Origin: Pasteurella oralis
GTDB lineage: Bacteria; Pseudomonadota; Gammaproteobacteria; Enterobacterales; Pasteurellaceae
Direction: 5' to 3'
NCBI RefSeq assembly: GCF_002850605.1
Contig: NZ_NXGB01000006.1
Span: forward strand, 1-64,000
DNA: 64,000 bases
Both the position numbers and the translations under genes were made by a program. Positions 51,918 to 62,388 of this stretch are shown here, piece after piece. Under the pieces are notes generated by a model. It saw only the letters and a list, made by a program, of their open reading frames with translations. It was not told the origin of the DNA and ran no database searches. The stretch's first letter is position 1; every line of letters begins with the position of its first letter.

Positions 51918-52235
51918 ATGAATAGTGAATTAGTTTATTCTACTGAGCTTGGTCGAATTAAAATAGAAAAGCCAAAAGTTACACGTCTCAAAGGAGATGG
52001 GATTGTCCGTATTCAACGTCAAGTTAGTGGACGTAAAGGCAGTGGTGTTTGTGTCATTACTGGTTTAGATTTATCGGATGCTGAATTAAAATTACTTGCC
52101 GCAGAGCTTAAGAAACGTTGTGGTTGTGGTGGTTCTGTGAAGGATGGTAACATTGAAATTCAAGGAGAAAAGCGAGATTTACTCAAGCAATTGCTTGAGC
52201 AAAAAGGATATGCAGTAAAACTCGCTGGTGGTTAG
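51918..52235 (+). CDS. yciH: SUI1/eIF1-family translation factor YciH
   Basis: A 105-residue SUI1-domain protein resembling E. coli YciH: LVYSTELGRI, GDGIVRIQRQVSGRKGSGVC and the KKRCGCGGSVKDG loop (about 70-82). The ATG at 51918 matches the E. coli N-terminal alignment better than one three codons earlier (51909); neither has a strong ribosome binding site, suggesting coupling to pyrF. The family can modulate start-codon fidelity in vitro. Confidence 0.9.
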   Translation: MNSELVYSTELGRIKIEKPKVTRLKGDGIVRIQRQVSGRKGSGVCVITGLDLSDAELKLLAAELKKRCGCGGSVKDGNIEIQGEKRDLLKQLLEQKGYAVKLAGG

Positions 52236-52256
52236 TAGGCATTTTTCTTGTAAAAG

Positions 52257-52292
52257 AAAAGGATTGAAATTTAATCGTTTCAATTCTTTTTT
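52257..52292 (+). terminator. Terminator after yciH
   Basis: GGATTGAAA pairs with TTTCAATTC (with a wobble) and is followed by a T-run. It closes the lapA-yciH unit and lies opposite the SirB2-like gene 3' end. Confidence 0.7.
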
Positions 52293-52305
52293 GTTTGCTT
52301 TTTAT

Positions 52306-52656
52306 TTAAATAAAATAGGCGATAATGATTACACTCACTAAACATAGTATTGAGGAGACAAGAGAGGCTTTTTTAAGTGGATAGTCTTTTTTATTGAATG
52401 CTTTTATAGACTCCATAATATACATAATGATCAGTGACATTTTTACAATGAAAAAAGGTTCAGCACTATGATCGAAAAGGATAAAAAGGCTGATACCTGT
52501 CCCAAGTAATAGGGTATCTGTTAAGTGCGGTAAGATTTTGAGTAGTTTATATTGACGCCAATTTTTACCAGTTAATACCATTATTGCTCGTATGATTAAT
52601 AAAGCCAAGCTTAGAAATGCACAAATAATATGTGTATAAATTAAGTTAATTGCCAT
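52306..52656 (-). CDS. SirB2-like membrane protein
   Basis: A 116-residue protein with four hydrophobic segments and a central PHLTDTLLLGTGISL that resembles the SirB/YchQ family. The start is the ATG at 52656 with GGGGAAACA upstream; an in-frame ATG 11 codons earlier is poorly placed. Family function unclear. It is transcribed away from gyrA's direction end, downstream of the gyrA terminator, and carries an uptake signal (52523-52531). Confidence 0.75.
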   Translation of the reverse strand: MAINLIYTHIICAFLSLALLIIRAIMVLTGKNWRQYKLLKILPHLTDTLLLGTGISLFILFDHSAEPFFIVKMSLIIMYIMESIKAFNKKDYPLKKASLVSSILCLVSVIIIAYFI

Positions 52657-52674
52657 TGTTTCCCCACACAAATA

Positions 52675-52702
52675 AAAAAGCAGTAGCAATGTACTGCTTT
52701 TG
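52675..52702 (-). terminator. Terminator of gyrA
   Basis: On the minus strand AAAAGCAGTA, loop, TACTGCTTTTTT. Intrinsic terminator just after gyrA and overlapping the upstream region of the SirB2-like gene. Confidence 0.85.
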
Positions 52703-52715
52703 TTCTATCAATTAT

Positions 52716-55406
52716 TTATTCTGCTGAAATTTCTTCAATTTCGATCGCACTTTCATTGTTGAATGCTTCTGAATCTTCATCATCAACTTCGCAAACACGT
52801 TGTAAGCCGACTAAAGTTTCATTTTCTGCGGTACGAATTAAACGTACACCCTGTGTATTACGACCAACAATGCTGATCTCGCTGACACGTGTACGAACTA
52901 ATGTTCCTGCATCAGTAATCAACATAATTTGATCAGCTTCATCCACTTGTGTTGCAGCAACAACTTTACCATTACGTTCACTCACTTTAATTGAGATAAC
53001 TCCTTTAGTGTTACGTGATTTAGTTGGATATTGTTCTAATTCCGTACGTTTGCCATAACCATTTTGTGTTGCAGTAAGAATTGCTCCTTCCCCTTTTGGA
53101 ATGACTAATGAAACAACTTTATCGACATTCAAATCCAGTACATCATTTGCGTTGTCATCTAAAATTTCTTCAATTTCGACCGCACTTTCATCTTCAGACA
53201 TGTCATTAGTCAATGCTAGTTTAATACCACGTACACCAGTTGCAGCACGCCCCATTGCACGTACAGCACTCTCGTTAAAGCGTACGACACGCCCTTGTGC
53301 TGAGAAGAGCATGATTTCATTGCTGCCATCGGTAATATCTACACCGATTAATTCGTCTTCATCGCGTAGATTTAACGCAATGATGCCACTTGAACGTGGA
53401 CGACTAAATTCAGTTAAGGCAATTTTCTTCACAATACCACCTGCAGTTGCCATTACTACGAATTTATCTTCTTCATAAGCAGTAACTGGGAGAATCGCAG
53501 TAATACGTTCATTCTCATCTAACGGCAAGATATTGACGATTGGACGACCGCGAGCACCACGACTGGCTTGTGGTAATTGATATACTTTCAGCCAATATAA
53601 GCGTCCACGACTTGAGAAGCAGAGGATAGTATCATGTGTATTGGCAACGAGTAAACGCTCAATGAAATCTTCTTCTTTCGTTTTTGCCGCCGATTTGCCT
53701 TTACCACCACGACGCTGTGCTTCGTAATCAGTTAATGGTTGATATTTGACATAGCCTTCGTGTGAAAGGGTGACAACCACATCTTCTTGTGCGATTAAGT
53801 CTTCAAGATTAATATCCGCAGAGCTTGCTGTGATTTCAGTACGACGGGGATCATTAAATTGCTCGCGAATTTGTGCGAGTTCTTCACGGATCACTTCCAT
53901 TAGGCGTTCTGGACTGCGTAAGATATAAAGCAATTCACCGATGACATCGAGTAATTTTTTATATTCATCTAGAATCTCATCGTGTCCTAAGTTGGTTAAT
54001 TTTTGTAAACGTAAGTCTAGGATTGCTTGCGCTTGTACTTCTGTTAAATAGTACATTCCCTCACGAATACCGTAATGTTCTTCCAACTCTTCTGGGCGAG
54101 CAGCGTCAACGCCTGCTGCGGCAAGCATATCTGCGACATGACCCAATTGCCATGCTTGCGCTAATAAGGCACGTTTAGCGCTTTCAGGATTTGGTGCACG
54201 GCGAATTAATTCAATAATGGGATCAACATTGGCTAGTGCGATTGCCAAACCTTCTAAGATATGTGCACGTTCACGTGCTTTACGTAATTCATATACTGTA
54301 CGACGAGTGACAACCTCACGGCGATGTAAGACGAAAGCTTCGATTAATTGTTTTAAATTTAATAATTTTGGCTGACCTTTGTCTAACGCAACAATGTTGA
54401 TACCAAAAGTCACTTGTAATTGAGTTAACGCATATAGATTATTAAGGACGACTTCGCCAACAGCATCTCGTTTGATTTTAATTTCAATACGCATACCATC
54501 TTTATCTGATAAGTCAGTAATTGCGCTAATACCTTCAACTTTTTTCTCTTTGACTAAATCTGCAATTTTTTCAATGAGCTTTGCTTTATTGACTTGATAA
54601 GGAATTTCGTGCACGACGATAGTTTCACTGCCTTTATCATCAACTTCCACTTCAGCTTTAGCACGGACATAAATCTTTCCACGACCAGTCTTATACGCAT
54701 CTTCGATACCTTTACGGCCATTGATTAATGCGGCAGTAGGGAAGTCTGGACCAGGAATGTAAGTCATTAGCTCATCAATCGTAATTTCATTGTTTTCAAT
54801 ATAAGCTAAACAACCATCTAATACTTCACCTAAGTTATGTGGTGGGATATTAGTTGCCATTCCAACGGCAATACCAGAGGAGCCATTCACTAAAAGTGCG
54901 GGTACTTTAGTTGGTAATACTTCAGGAATTTGTTCTGAACCGTCATAGTTTGGTACAAAGTTAACAGTTTCTTTGTCAAGATCAGCTAATAATTCATGGG
55001 CGATTTTGGTCATACGTGCTTCGGTATAACGCATTGCCGCTGCTGCATCACCATCAATCGAACCAAAGTTACCTTGTCCATCGACTAGCATATAACGTAA
55101 GGAGAATGGTTGCGCCATACGGACGAGAGTATCATACACCGCACTGTCACCATGAGGGTGATATTTACCGATAACATCCCCAACGATACGTGCTGATTTG
55201 CGGTAAGGCTTGTTGTACGCATTACCGCCTTCATGCATGGCAAATAACACACGACGATGTACAGGTTTTAAACCGTCACGTACGTCAGGTAACGCACGTC
55301 CTACGATGACTGACATCGCGTAATCAAGATATGAAGACTTCAGTTCTTCTTCGATGCTGATTGGGCTAATATCTTGATGAATAGTATCTTGGACTAAATC
55401 GGTCAT
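52716..55406 (-). CDS. gyrA: DNA gyrase subunit A
   Basis: A 896-residue gyrase A subunit, counted from the ATG at 55406 (AGGAAG upstream; an ATG six codons earlier is less likely). The quinolone region reads [12 protein letters not shown], with S88 and D92 corresponding to wild-type S83 and D87 of E. coli. The catalytic tyrosine is Y127 in MRYTE, and the GyrA box QRRGGKG needed for negative supercoiling is present. The C-terminal pinwheel is followed by an acidic tail. Both uptake signal and terminator lie nearby. Confidence 0.97.
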   Translation of the reverse strand: MTDLVQDTIHQDISPISIEEELKSSYLDYAMSVIVGRALPDVRDGLKPVHRRVLFAMHEGGNAYNKPYRKSARIVGDVIGKYHPHGDSAVYDTLVRMAQPFSLRYMLVDGQGNFGSIDGDAAAAMRYTEARMTKIAHELLADLDKETVNFVPNYDGSEQIPEVLPTKVPALLVNGSSGIAVGMATNIPPHNLGEVLDGCLAYIENNEITIDELMTYIPGPDFPTAALINGRKGIEDAYKTGRGKIYVRAKAEVEVDDKGSETIVVHEIPYQVNKAKLIEKIADLVKEKKVEGISAITDLSDKDGMRIEIKIKRDAVGEVVLNNLYALTQLQVTFGINIVALDKGQPKLLNLKQLIEAFVLHRREVVTRRTVYELRKARERAHILEGLAIALANVDPIIELIRRAPNPESAKRALLAQAWQLGHVADMLAAAGVDAARPEELEEHYGIREGMYYLTEVQAQAILDLRLQKLTNLGHDEILDEYKKLLDVIGELLYILRSPERLMEVIREELAQIREQFNDPRRTEITASSADINLEDLIAQEDVVVTLSHEGYVKYQPLTDYEAQRRGGKGKSAAKTKEEDFIERLLVANTHDTILCFSSRGRLYWLKVYQLPQASRGARGRPIVNILPLDENERITAILPVTAYEEDKFVVMATAGGIVKKIALTEFSRPRSSGIIALNLRDEDELIGVDITDGSNEIMLFSAQGRVVRFNESAVRAMGRAATGVRGIKLALTNDMSEDESAVEIEEILDDNANDVLDLNVDKVVSLVIPKGEGAILTATQNGYGKRTELEQYPTKSRNTKGVISIKVSERNGKVVAATQVDEADQIMLITDAGTLVRTRVSEISIVGRNTQGVRLIRTAENETLVGLQRVCEVDDEDSEAFNNESAIEIEEISAE

Positions 55407-55558
55407 TGAAAACTTCCTAATCATTGAGTTTGATTAATCAAAAAATTGACGGAATTATAGCATAAAATCTGTTGTTCCCCTAATTTTATAGTGAAATTTT
55501 ATGGGATTTGAGGAATAATAACGCATTGTTTCTATTCAAAATCATAAGAAGAAAGCGC

Positions 55559-56293
55559 ATGCAAAATATTGATCAACAAGAACTTGATAAATTTGAAAAA
55601 ATGGCGAAAAGCTGGTGGGATCCGCAAGGTGATTTTAAACCAATCCATCAACTTAACCCGTTGCGTTTAAGCTACATTGCTCAACAAGCCAATGGGTTAG
55701 TGGGTAAAAAAGTATTAGATGTTGGTTGTGGTGGTGGTATTTTGTCAGAAAGCATGGCAAAACAAGGGGCAAACGTGACGGGGATTGATATGTCATCTGC
55801 GCCTTTGCAAGTCGCCAAAAACCATGCACAAGCAAGTGGTTTGACGATTGATTATCAGCAAATTACCATAGAAGAATTTTTGCAAAAACAGACCGCACTT
55901 TATGGTGAAAATTGGCAAACAGAGAAGTTTGATGTGATTACTTGTATGGAAATGTTGGAACATGTGCCAGATCCAAGTTCAATCATCGAAAGTTGTAAAC
56001 AATTACTGAAACCAAATGGTGTACTTTTTTTCTCAACAATTAATCGGACCTTAAAAGCTTGGGCGTTGGTGATCATTGGTGCTGAATATGTACTAAAAAT
56101 ATTGCCGAAAGGGACACATGATTATGAAAAATTCATTAAACCCGCAGAATTGTTGAATTGGTGTGATGAATCTCAGTTAACTTGCCTCGATATGGTTGGT
56201 TATCATTACAATCCATTGACTGGTAAATTTTGCCTCAATAAAGATGTGAGTGCTAACTATATGGCGAGTTTTAAAATCGCATCTACGCGATAA
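55559..56293 (+). CDS. ubiG: Ubiquinone biosynthesis O-methyltransferase UbiG
   Basis: A 244-residue SAM-dependent methyltransferase performing both O-methylations of ubiquinone synthesis. The SAM motif is [14 protein letters not shown] (about 51-64), with the family opening [22 protein letters not shown] and the post-I acidic residue in GIDMS. The start is the ATG at 55559, where similarity begins; the upstream open extension is promoter. Divergent from gyrA, as in E. coli. An uptake signal lies at 55892-55900. Confidence 0.95.
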   Translation: MQNIDQQELDKFEKMAKSWWDPQGDFKPIHQLNPLRLSYIAQQANGLVGKKVLDVGCGGGILSESMAKQGANVTGIDMSSAPLQVAKNHAQASGLTIDYQQITIEEFLQKQTALYGENWQTEKFDVITCMEMLEHVPDPSSIIESCKQLLKPNGVLFFSTINRTLKAWALVIIGAEYVLKILPKGTHDYEKFIKPAELLNWCDESQLTCLDMVGYHYNPLTGKFCLNKDVSANYMASFKIASTR

Positions 56294-56356
56294 AAGATAT
56301 TAGGTTACGACTTAATTTTGTTATCAAGTTGTCAATGAGTGAAAAACTAAAAATAA

Positions 56357-56407
56357 GCACCTGAAAAGAGAAGAGCACTAATCTTATTTTTTCAGGTGCA
56401 TTTTTTT
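56357..56407. terminator. Bidirectional terminator between ubiG and parC
   Basis: GCACCTGAAAA and TTTTCAGGTGC arms surround a 21-base loop. A T-run follows on the plus strand and TTTTTT precedes on the minus-strand reading near the parC stop. Confidence 0.7.
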
Positions 56408-58658
56408 ATTCACTCTCTGGGTTAATCACTTCAATATCAGCGTGACTATGTAACCCACGTGGTAATTGCGTCCCTTTTCTGCCTCGTTCTGCACGGAATT
56501 TTTGCAGATCTTCAGGTTTTAATGTAATTTTCCGTTTACCTGAATGGAAAACTAATGTCGAGTTTTCTTTAATTAATAGCAAACGTACGAGTAACTCTGT
56601 ACGTGCCTTTGCATTGGCTGCGGGAATCGTCACAATTTTGTTACCTTTACCTTTGGCAAGTGATGGTAAATCTTTAGCTGGAAAGATTAACATTCTACCT
56701 GTCGAAGTAAGCGCAACTAATAGGACATTTTCATCAGTTAGTGTTAGTGGTGCCAGTACTTTGGCATTTTCAGGTAATGAAATCAGCGCCTTACCTGCTT
56801 TATTACGTGCAACTAAATCCTCAAATTTACAAATGAAACCATATCCAGCGTCGGATGCCATGAGTAATGCCTGATTTTCATTTTCAATTAAAACTTGTTC
56901 AATTGTTGCCCCTGTCGGCAATGTCAATTTACCTGTCAATGGTTCGCCTTGTGAACGTGCAGAAGGTAAGGTTAATGGATCTAAAGCATAGCTTCGTCCA
57001 GTGCTATCAATGAATACTACAGCTTGATTGCTTTTACCGTAGGCATGAGCAAGATAGTTATCACCTGCTTTATAACTGATGTTTTGTACATCAATATCAT
57101 GTCCTTTCGCACAACGTACCCAGCCCATTTCTGAGAGAATGACAGTGATAGGTTCTGCAGGTGTCATTTCACTTTCTGAAATAGCTTTGGCTTCTGTGCG
57201 TTCCACTAATGGTGATAAACGCGGGCTTGCATAGGTTTTTGCATCTTGTTGGATTTCTTTTTTGATTAAGGAATTTAAGCGACGTTCAGAACCTAAAATC
57301 AGTTGTAAACTATCACGTTCTTGTTCTAAACGATCTTTTTCCGCTTGGAGTTCGTGTTCTTCTAATTTTGCTAAATGACGTAAACGTAAGTTTAAAATAG
57401 CTTCTGCTTGCTCATCCGTTAAATTAAAACGTGCCATTAACACTGATTTGGGTTCATCTTCATGACGAATAATATGAATGACTTCATCAATATTGAGATA
57501 AGCAATCATTAAACCATCAAGAATATGTAAGCGAGTTAAGACTTTATCAAGACGGTGTTGTAAACGACGAGTCACAGTATGACGACGGAATGTGAGCCAT
57601 TCAGTAAGAATTTGAACTAAGTTTTTGACGGCAGGTTTATTGTCTAACCCTATCATATTCATATTGACACGATAGCTTTTTTCCAAATCTGTTGTAGCAA
57701 ATAAATGTGCCATGAGTGCCTCTACATCAATACGATTAGAGCGTGGCACAATCACAATACGGATTGGATTTTCATGATCTGCTTCATCACGAATATCTTC
57801 TACCATTGGCAGTTTTTTGGCTGTCATTTGATCAGCAATTTGAGCAATGACCTTTGAGGGGGAAGCTTGGTGTGGCAGAGCTGTGATAATAATTTCACCA
57901 TCTTCTTTTTTCCATACTGCACGCATACGTACAGAGCCACGACCTTGCTCATATAATTTACGAATGTCTTCTTTCGAAGAAATAATTTCGGCTTCTGTTG
58001 GATAATCTGGTCCTTGTACTACGCTTAATAAATCATCTAATGTAGCTTTAGGATTATCAATCAACATGACTGCGGCATCGGCAATTTCGTTAATATTATG
58101 TGGTGGAATATCTGTTGCCATCCCTACTGCAATGCCAGTGGTACCATTTAATAAAATATGTGGTAAGCGCGCGGGCAAATATTGTGGTTCAGATAATGTA
58201 CCATCGAAGTTAGGTTGATAATCAACAGTACCTTGCCCTAATTCAGATAAGAGAATGTCAGCAATTTTGGATAAGCGCGATTCAGTATAACGCATTGCCG
58301 CGAAAGACTTAGGATCATCAGGTGCGCCCCAGTTCCCTTGCCCATCTACTAATGGATAGCGATAAGAGAAAGGCTGTGCCATCAATACCATCGCTTCGTA
58401 GCAAGCTGAGTCACCATGTGGATGGAACTTACCCAGCACATCACCTACTGTGCGCGCTGATTTTTTATATTTGGCTGCGGCATTTAAGCCTAGTTCAGAC
58501 ATGGCATAAATAATACGGCGTTGTACGGGTTTTAAGCCATCGCCAATAAAAGGTAATGCACGGTCCATAATGACGTACATAGAATAATTTAAATAAGCTT
58601 TTTCAGTGAACGTGCGTAATGGCGTTTGTTCAATGCCTTCGTAGTTGATTGTGTTCAT
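56406..58658 (-). CDS. parC: DNA topoisomerase IV subunit A
   Basis: A 750-residue decatenase subunit. The quinolone region [12 protein letters not shown] has S84 and E88, equivalent to wild-type S80 and E84 of E. coli. The catalytic tyrosine is Y124 in MRYTE. The C-terminal domain is the shorter five-blade type without a GyrA box. It is followed upstream by a 315-base gap to parE, and both are on the minus strand. Confidence 0.97.
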   Translation of the reverse strand: MNTINYEGIEQTPLRTFTEKAYLNYSMYVIMDRALPFIGDGLKPVQRRIIYAMSELGLNAAAKYKKSARTVGDVLGKFHPHGDSACYEAMVLMAQPFSYRYPLVDGQGNWGAPDDPKSFAAMRYTESRLSKIADILLSELGQGTVDYQPNFDGTLSEPQYLPARLPHILLNGTTGIAVGMATDIPPHNINEIADAAVMLIDNPKATLDDLLSVVQGPDYPTEAEIISSKEDIRKLYEQGRGSVRMRAVWKKEDGEIIITALPHQASPSKVIAQIADQMTAKKLPMVEDIRDEADHENPIRIVIVPRSNRIDVEALMAHLFATTDLEKSYRVNMNMIGLDNKPAVKNLVQILTEWLTFRRHTVTRRLQHRLDKVLTRLHILDGLMIAYLNIDEVIHIIRHEDEPKSVLMARFNLTDEQAEAILNLRLRHLAKLEEHELQAEKDRLEQERDSLQLILGSERRLNSLIKKEIQQDAKTYASPRLSPLVERTEAKAISESEMTPAEPITVILSEMGWVRCAKGHDIDVQNISYKAGDNYLAHAYGKSNQAVVFIDSTGRSYALDPLTLPSARSQGEPLTGKLTLPTGATIEQVLIENENQALLMASDAGYGFICKFEDLVARNKAGKALISLPENAKVLAPLTLTDENVLLVALTSTGRMLIFPAKDLPSLAKGKGNKIVTIPAANAKARTELLVRLLLIKENSTLVFHSGKRKITLKPEDLQKFRAERGRKGTQLPRGLHSHADIEVINPESE

Positions 58659-58973
58659 AATGTTGTTTTGGTTTTGAGGTTAATTTTATATCTTATATAT
58701 CTGCTTTCACCGATGGTGACCTTCTTTCTTTTGCTTGTCCAAAAAAAGAAAGAGGGCAAACAGAAAAGCACTCGACTAAACAGTTTATCCTCATTACGAA
58801 AAATTTTTCTTTACGCAAAATAAGTTGTTTTTGCTTTGCTTCGCAACTTTCTTTCTTACTGAGAAATCTTTCTTCATTTGGGCGGTTTGCGTGAGGAAAT
58901 TTGGATAAAATCCACCGCACTTTTCTATTTAGCTATTTCTATTAATAAATTTATTTAGTGCAGAAATTCCAAT
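58659..58973. repeat. parE-parC intergenic region with repeat-like hairpin sequence
   Basis: No supported gene. Around 58718-58755 a CTTTCTTTT and AAAAGAAAG hairpin with a GCTTGTCC loop follows CACCGATGGTGAC. This looks like a dispersed intergenic repeat: its overlapping reading frames encode the SFFGQAKERRSPS-type sequence often seen as spurious proteins. An uptake signal lies at 58914-58922. Confidence 0.4.
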
Positions 58974-60872
58974 TTATACACTCAAGTCAACTTGATCGCC
59001 TTTGGTTTGTAGCCAATTTTTGCGATCCTCTGAGCGTTTTTTCGCGAGTAACATGTCCATTAATTCTAAGGTTTCTGCACCATTATCTTCTTCTTTATTG
59101 TAAGTCAGCTGTACTAAACGACGAGTGTTTGGATCCATTGTGGTCTCGCGTAATTGGATAGGATTCATTTCACCGAGACCTTTAAAACGTTGTACGTTGG
59201 GCTTCCCTTTTTTGTTTTTCAGACGATCTAAAATCGCTTCTTTTTCCCCTTCATCTAAGGCATAGAACACCTCTTTACCTAAATCAATACGATAGAGCGG
59301 TGGCATGGCGACATAAACGTGACCATTTTGGACCAATTTAGGGAAATGACGTAAAAATAAAGCGCAGAGTAACGTGGCAATATGTAAACCGTCAGAATCC
59401 GCATCAGCAAGAATACAGACTTTGCCATAGCGTAATTGGGATAGATCTTCATTGTCAGGATCAATACCTAGTGCAACAGCGATATCATGAATTTCGTTGG
59501 AAGACAGGACTTGTTCGGATGACACTTCCCAGGTGTTTAAAATTTTCCCGCGTAAAGGTAAGATAGCTTGATATTCTCGATCTCGTGCTTGTTTAGCCGA
59601 TCCTCCCGCAGAGTCACCTTCTACTAAGAATAACTCAGTTTTCTCTAAATCTTGTTGGCTACAATCGGCAAGTTTACCGGGTAACGCAGGACCGCTAACT
59701 AATTTTTTACGGACGACTTTTTTTGCTGCCCGTAAACGACGTTGTGCTGAGCTAATTGCTATTTCGGCAAGTTGTTCTGCTTGTGATATATGTTGATTGA
59801 GCCATAGACTAAAGGTGTCTTTTACTACGCCGCTAACAAAAACAGCACTTTGGCGTGACGATAAGCGCTCTTTGGTTTGTCCTGCAAATTGAGGATCTTG
59901 CATTTTTAGCGACAGCACATAAGCACAGCGTTCCCAAATGTCATCCGCTGTCAATTTTACACCACGTGGTAACAAGTTACGGAATTCACAGAACTCGCGC
60001 ATAGCATCAAGCAAACCTTGGCGTAGTCCGTTAACATGTGTTCCGCCTTGAATAGTTGGAATCAAGTTAACATAGCTTTCACCTAATAATTCCCCCCCCT
60101 CAGGTAGCCATAATAATGCCCAACTGACTGCTTCTGTATTACCCTTGAAATCACCAATAAAGGGCTTTTCGGGGAGAGTAACAAAACCATTTACTGCTTC
60201 ACTTAAATAATCAGCTAAACCATCTTCGTATAGCCAAACATCTTCAGTATTATTGACTTTATCAATAAATTTGATTTCTAAACCAGAGCAAAGCACTGCT
60301 TTAGCTCTCAACAAATGACGTAAGCGTGAAACTGAGAATTTTTCGCTATCAAAGTATTTTGGGTTAGGTTTGAAATGTACGGTCGTCCCCGTGTTTCGTC
60401 TACCACAAGTACCAATGACATCGAGTTCTTCTACTTTCACACCATTTTCAAAGGCAATTTTATGTATTTCACCATTACGTTTTACGGTGACATCGACACG
60501 TTGAGAAAGTGCATTTACGACAGAAATACCGACGCCGTGTAACCCCCCTGAGAATTCATAGTTTTTATTTGAAAATTTACCGCCGGCATGTAATTTGGTC
60601 AAAATAACTTCAACGCCAGAGACTTTTTCAACAGGATGAATATCTACTGGCATCCCGCGACCATTATCAATTACTTCAAGTGATTGATCTTTATGTAAAA
60701 TTACTTCAATTTTGGTTGCATGTCCTGCCAGTGCTTCATCTACACTGTTGTCAATGACTTCTTGTCCTAAATGGTTTGGGCGAGTGGTATCGGTGTACAT
60801 ACCTGGACGTAATTGTACAGGCTCAAGATCTTTTAATACGGTTATTTCGTGTGCAGAATAATTGGTTGTCAT
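58974..60872 (-). CDS. parE: DNA topoisomerase IV subunit B
   Basis: A 632-residue ATPase subunit of topoisomerase IV. It has the GHKL motifs (QEVIDNSVDEALAGHA, DNGRGMPVD, GGLHGVGISVVNAL) and the TOPRIM motif ELFLVEGDSAGGSAKQARD, with DADSDGLHI supplying the metal-binding aspartates. RFKGLGEMNP closes the domain. The length matches E. coli ParE. parE precedes parC, separated by the repeat-like gap. Confidence 0.97.
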   Translation of the reverse strand: MTTNYSAHEITVLKDLEPVQLRPGMYTDTTRPNHLGQEVIDNSVDEALAGHATKIEVILHKDQSLEVIDNGRGMPVDIHPVEKVSGVEVILTKLHAGGKFSNKNYEFSGGLHGVGISVVNALSQRVDVTVKRNGEIHKIAFENGVKVEELDVIGTCGRRNTGTTVHFKPNPKYFDSEKFSVSRLRHLLRAKAVLCSGLEIKFIDKVNNTEDVWLYEDGLADYLSEAVNGFVTLPEKPFIGDFKGNTEAVSWALLWLPEGGELLGESYVNLIPTIQGGTHVNGLRQGLLDAMREFCEFRNLLPRGVKLTADDIWERCAYVLSLKMQDPQFAGQTKERLSSRQSAVFVSGVVKDTFSLWLNQHISQAEQLAEIAISSAQRRLRAAKKVVRKKLVSGPALPGKLADCSQQDLEKTELFLVEGDSAGGSAKQARDREYQAILPLRGKILNTWEVSSEQVLSSNEIHDIAVALGIDPDNEDLSQLRYGKVCILADADSDGLHIATLLCALFLRHFPKLVQNGHVYVAMPPLYRIDLGKEVFYALDEGEKEAILDRLKNKKGKPNVQRFKGLGEMNPIQLRETTMDPNTRRLVQLTYNKEEDNGAETLELMDMLLAKKRSEDRKNWLQTKGDQVDLSV

Positions 60873-61075
60873 AATCGTTAGTTATATTGTTCTATTTTTT
60901 ATCATCAAAATTGGCGAAGATTTTAGCAAAAAAAGCCTGTTTTTGCACTATGGCATATTTATTCAAAAAATGGCAATAAATAAGTAGGAAAACGATTGCT
61001 CATTGGTAAGACTTAGCTATAATAATTAGCTTTGGTTTTCTGAATTTAATAATTGAAAAAAGGGCTAAAAATAGG

Positions 61076-62191
61076 ATGACTGTATTACAAACACCTTATT
61101 ATTTGATTGATAAAAGCAAGCTACTACGCAATATGGAAAAAATCGCTTATTTGCGTGAGAGATCAGGGGCAAAAGCATTACTTGCCTTGAAATGTTTTGC
61201 GACTTGGGGCGTGTTTGATTTTATGAGTCAGTATATGGATGGAACCACGTCATCATCATTATATGAAGTGAGATTAGGCCGAGAAAAATTTGGCGGTGAA
61301 ACTCATGCATATAGTGTTGCCTATGCGAATGAAGAAATTGATGAAGTTGTAGCGAATGCCGATAAAATTATTTTTAATTCAATTAATCAATTACAACGCT
61401 TTGCTGATCGTAGCGGTGATTTACCGCGTGGGCTACGTGTCAATCCACGCGTCAGTACTTCAAGTTTCTTACTCGCGGATCCCGCACGTCCACATAGCCG
61501 TTTAGGTGAATGGGATATTCATAAAATCCGTGAAGTGATGCCATTGATTAGTGGTTTTATGTTTCATAATAACTGTGAAAATGACGATTTTGACAAATTC
61601 TGCGCCATGCTAGATCGTATTGAGACTGAATTTGGTGAATTATTGCACCAAGTAGAATGGGTGAGCCTTGGTGGGGGAATTCATTTCACAGGGGAAAATT
61701 ATCCATTAGAGGCATTTGCTGAGCGTCTCAAACAGTTTGCTGAAAAATTTACAGTACAAGTTTATTTAGAGCCTGGTGAAGCCTCTATCACGTTAAGTAC
61801 GAGTCTAGAAGTGACGGTATTAGATATTTTAAATCATGGTAAAGATCTGGCTATTGTGGATGCTGCCACAGAAGCACATATGTTGGATTTATTAATTTAC
61901 CGCTCAGAAGCAAAATTATTACCAGATGCATTCCAAGGCAAAGGGGAATATCAATATATGGTATGTGGTAAGTCTTGTTTAGCTGGCGATATTTTTGGTG
62001 AGTATCGTTTTGAGAAACCATTACAAATTGGCGATCGTATTTCATTTTGTGATGCAGCGGGTTATACCATGGTGAAAAAAAATTGGTTTAATGGAGTGAA
62101 CATGCCTACCATTGCAATCAAGGAGTTAGATGGCACTGTACGTGTTGTCAAGCAATTTGGTTACCAAGATTATGTTGAGAGTCTGTCTTAA
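61076..62191 (+). CDS. nspC: Carboxynorspermidine decarboxylase
   Basis: A 371-residue fold-III PLP decarboxylase of the NspC family. The PLP lysine is K39 in LLALKCFATWG; HNNCEN, GGGIHFTGE and YLEPGEA supply further cofactor and substrate contacts. The family decarboxylates carboxynorspermidine and carboxyspermidine to the triamines. The partner dehydrogenase gene follows, in the reverse of the order found in Vibrio. 203 bases separate it from parE. Confidence 0.94.
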   Translation: MTVLQTPYYLIDKSKLLRNMEKIAYLRERSGAKALLALKCFATWGVFDFMSQYMDGTTSSSLYEVRLGREKFGGETHAYSVAYANEEIDEVVANADKIIFNSINQLQRFADRSGDLPRGLRVNPRVSTSSFLLADPARPHSRLGEWDIHKIREVMPLISGFMFHNNCENDDFDKFCAMLDRIETEFGELLHQVEWVSLGGGIHFTGENYPLEAFAERLKQFAEKFTVQVYLEPGEASITLSTSLEVTVLDILNHGKDLAIVDAATEAHMLDLLIYRSEAKLLPDAFQGKGEYQYMVCGKSCLAGDIFGEYRFEKPLQIGDRISFCDAAGYTMVKKNWFNGVNMPTIAIKELDGTVRVVKQFGYQDYVESLS

Positions 62192-62197
62192 AAAATA

Positions 62198-62248
62198 AAA
62201 AGTGCGGTGAGTTTTTTATGAAATTTACTCAAAACAGACCGCACTTTC
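62198..62248. terminator. Uptake-signal hairpin between nspC and the dehydrogenase gene
   Basis: AAGTGCGGT (62200-62208) and ACCGCACTT (62238-62246) pair, extended by GAGTTTT and AAAAC arms. It would limit readthrough from nspC. Confidence 0.7.
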
Positions 62249-62388
62249 ATTTGTTTTACTTTATCGGTTAATACGATAAAGCTATCTCTGCCTGATATTG
62301 ACTTTTTAGGTTTTCAATATGTATCAGGTTTTTATCAACGCCTATGTCGATCCTTTAGCAAGTTCGGCACTTGGGAGGAAAATGCTAA

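Noticed and set aside
53101-53478. Antisense 125-codon frame in gyrA
   Set aside because: Ser/Thr-rich shadow of gyrA with no start signals.
52716-58658. Quinolone-resistance mutations in gyrA or parC
   Set aside because: GyrA S88/D92 and ParC S84/E88 are the sensitive-type residues.
58626-58920. Two open frames in the parE-parC gap
   Set aside because: Opposite-strand low-complexity frames over a repeat-like hairpin region, without good ribosome binding sites.
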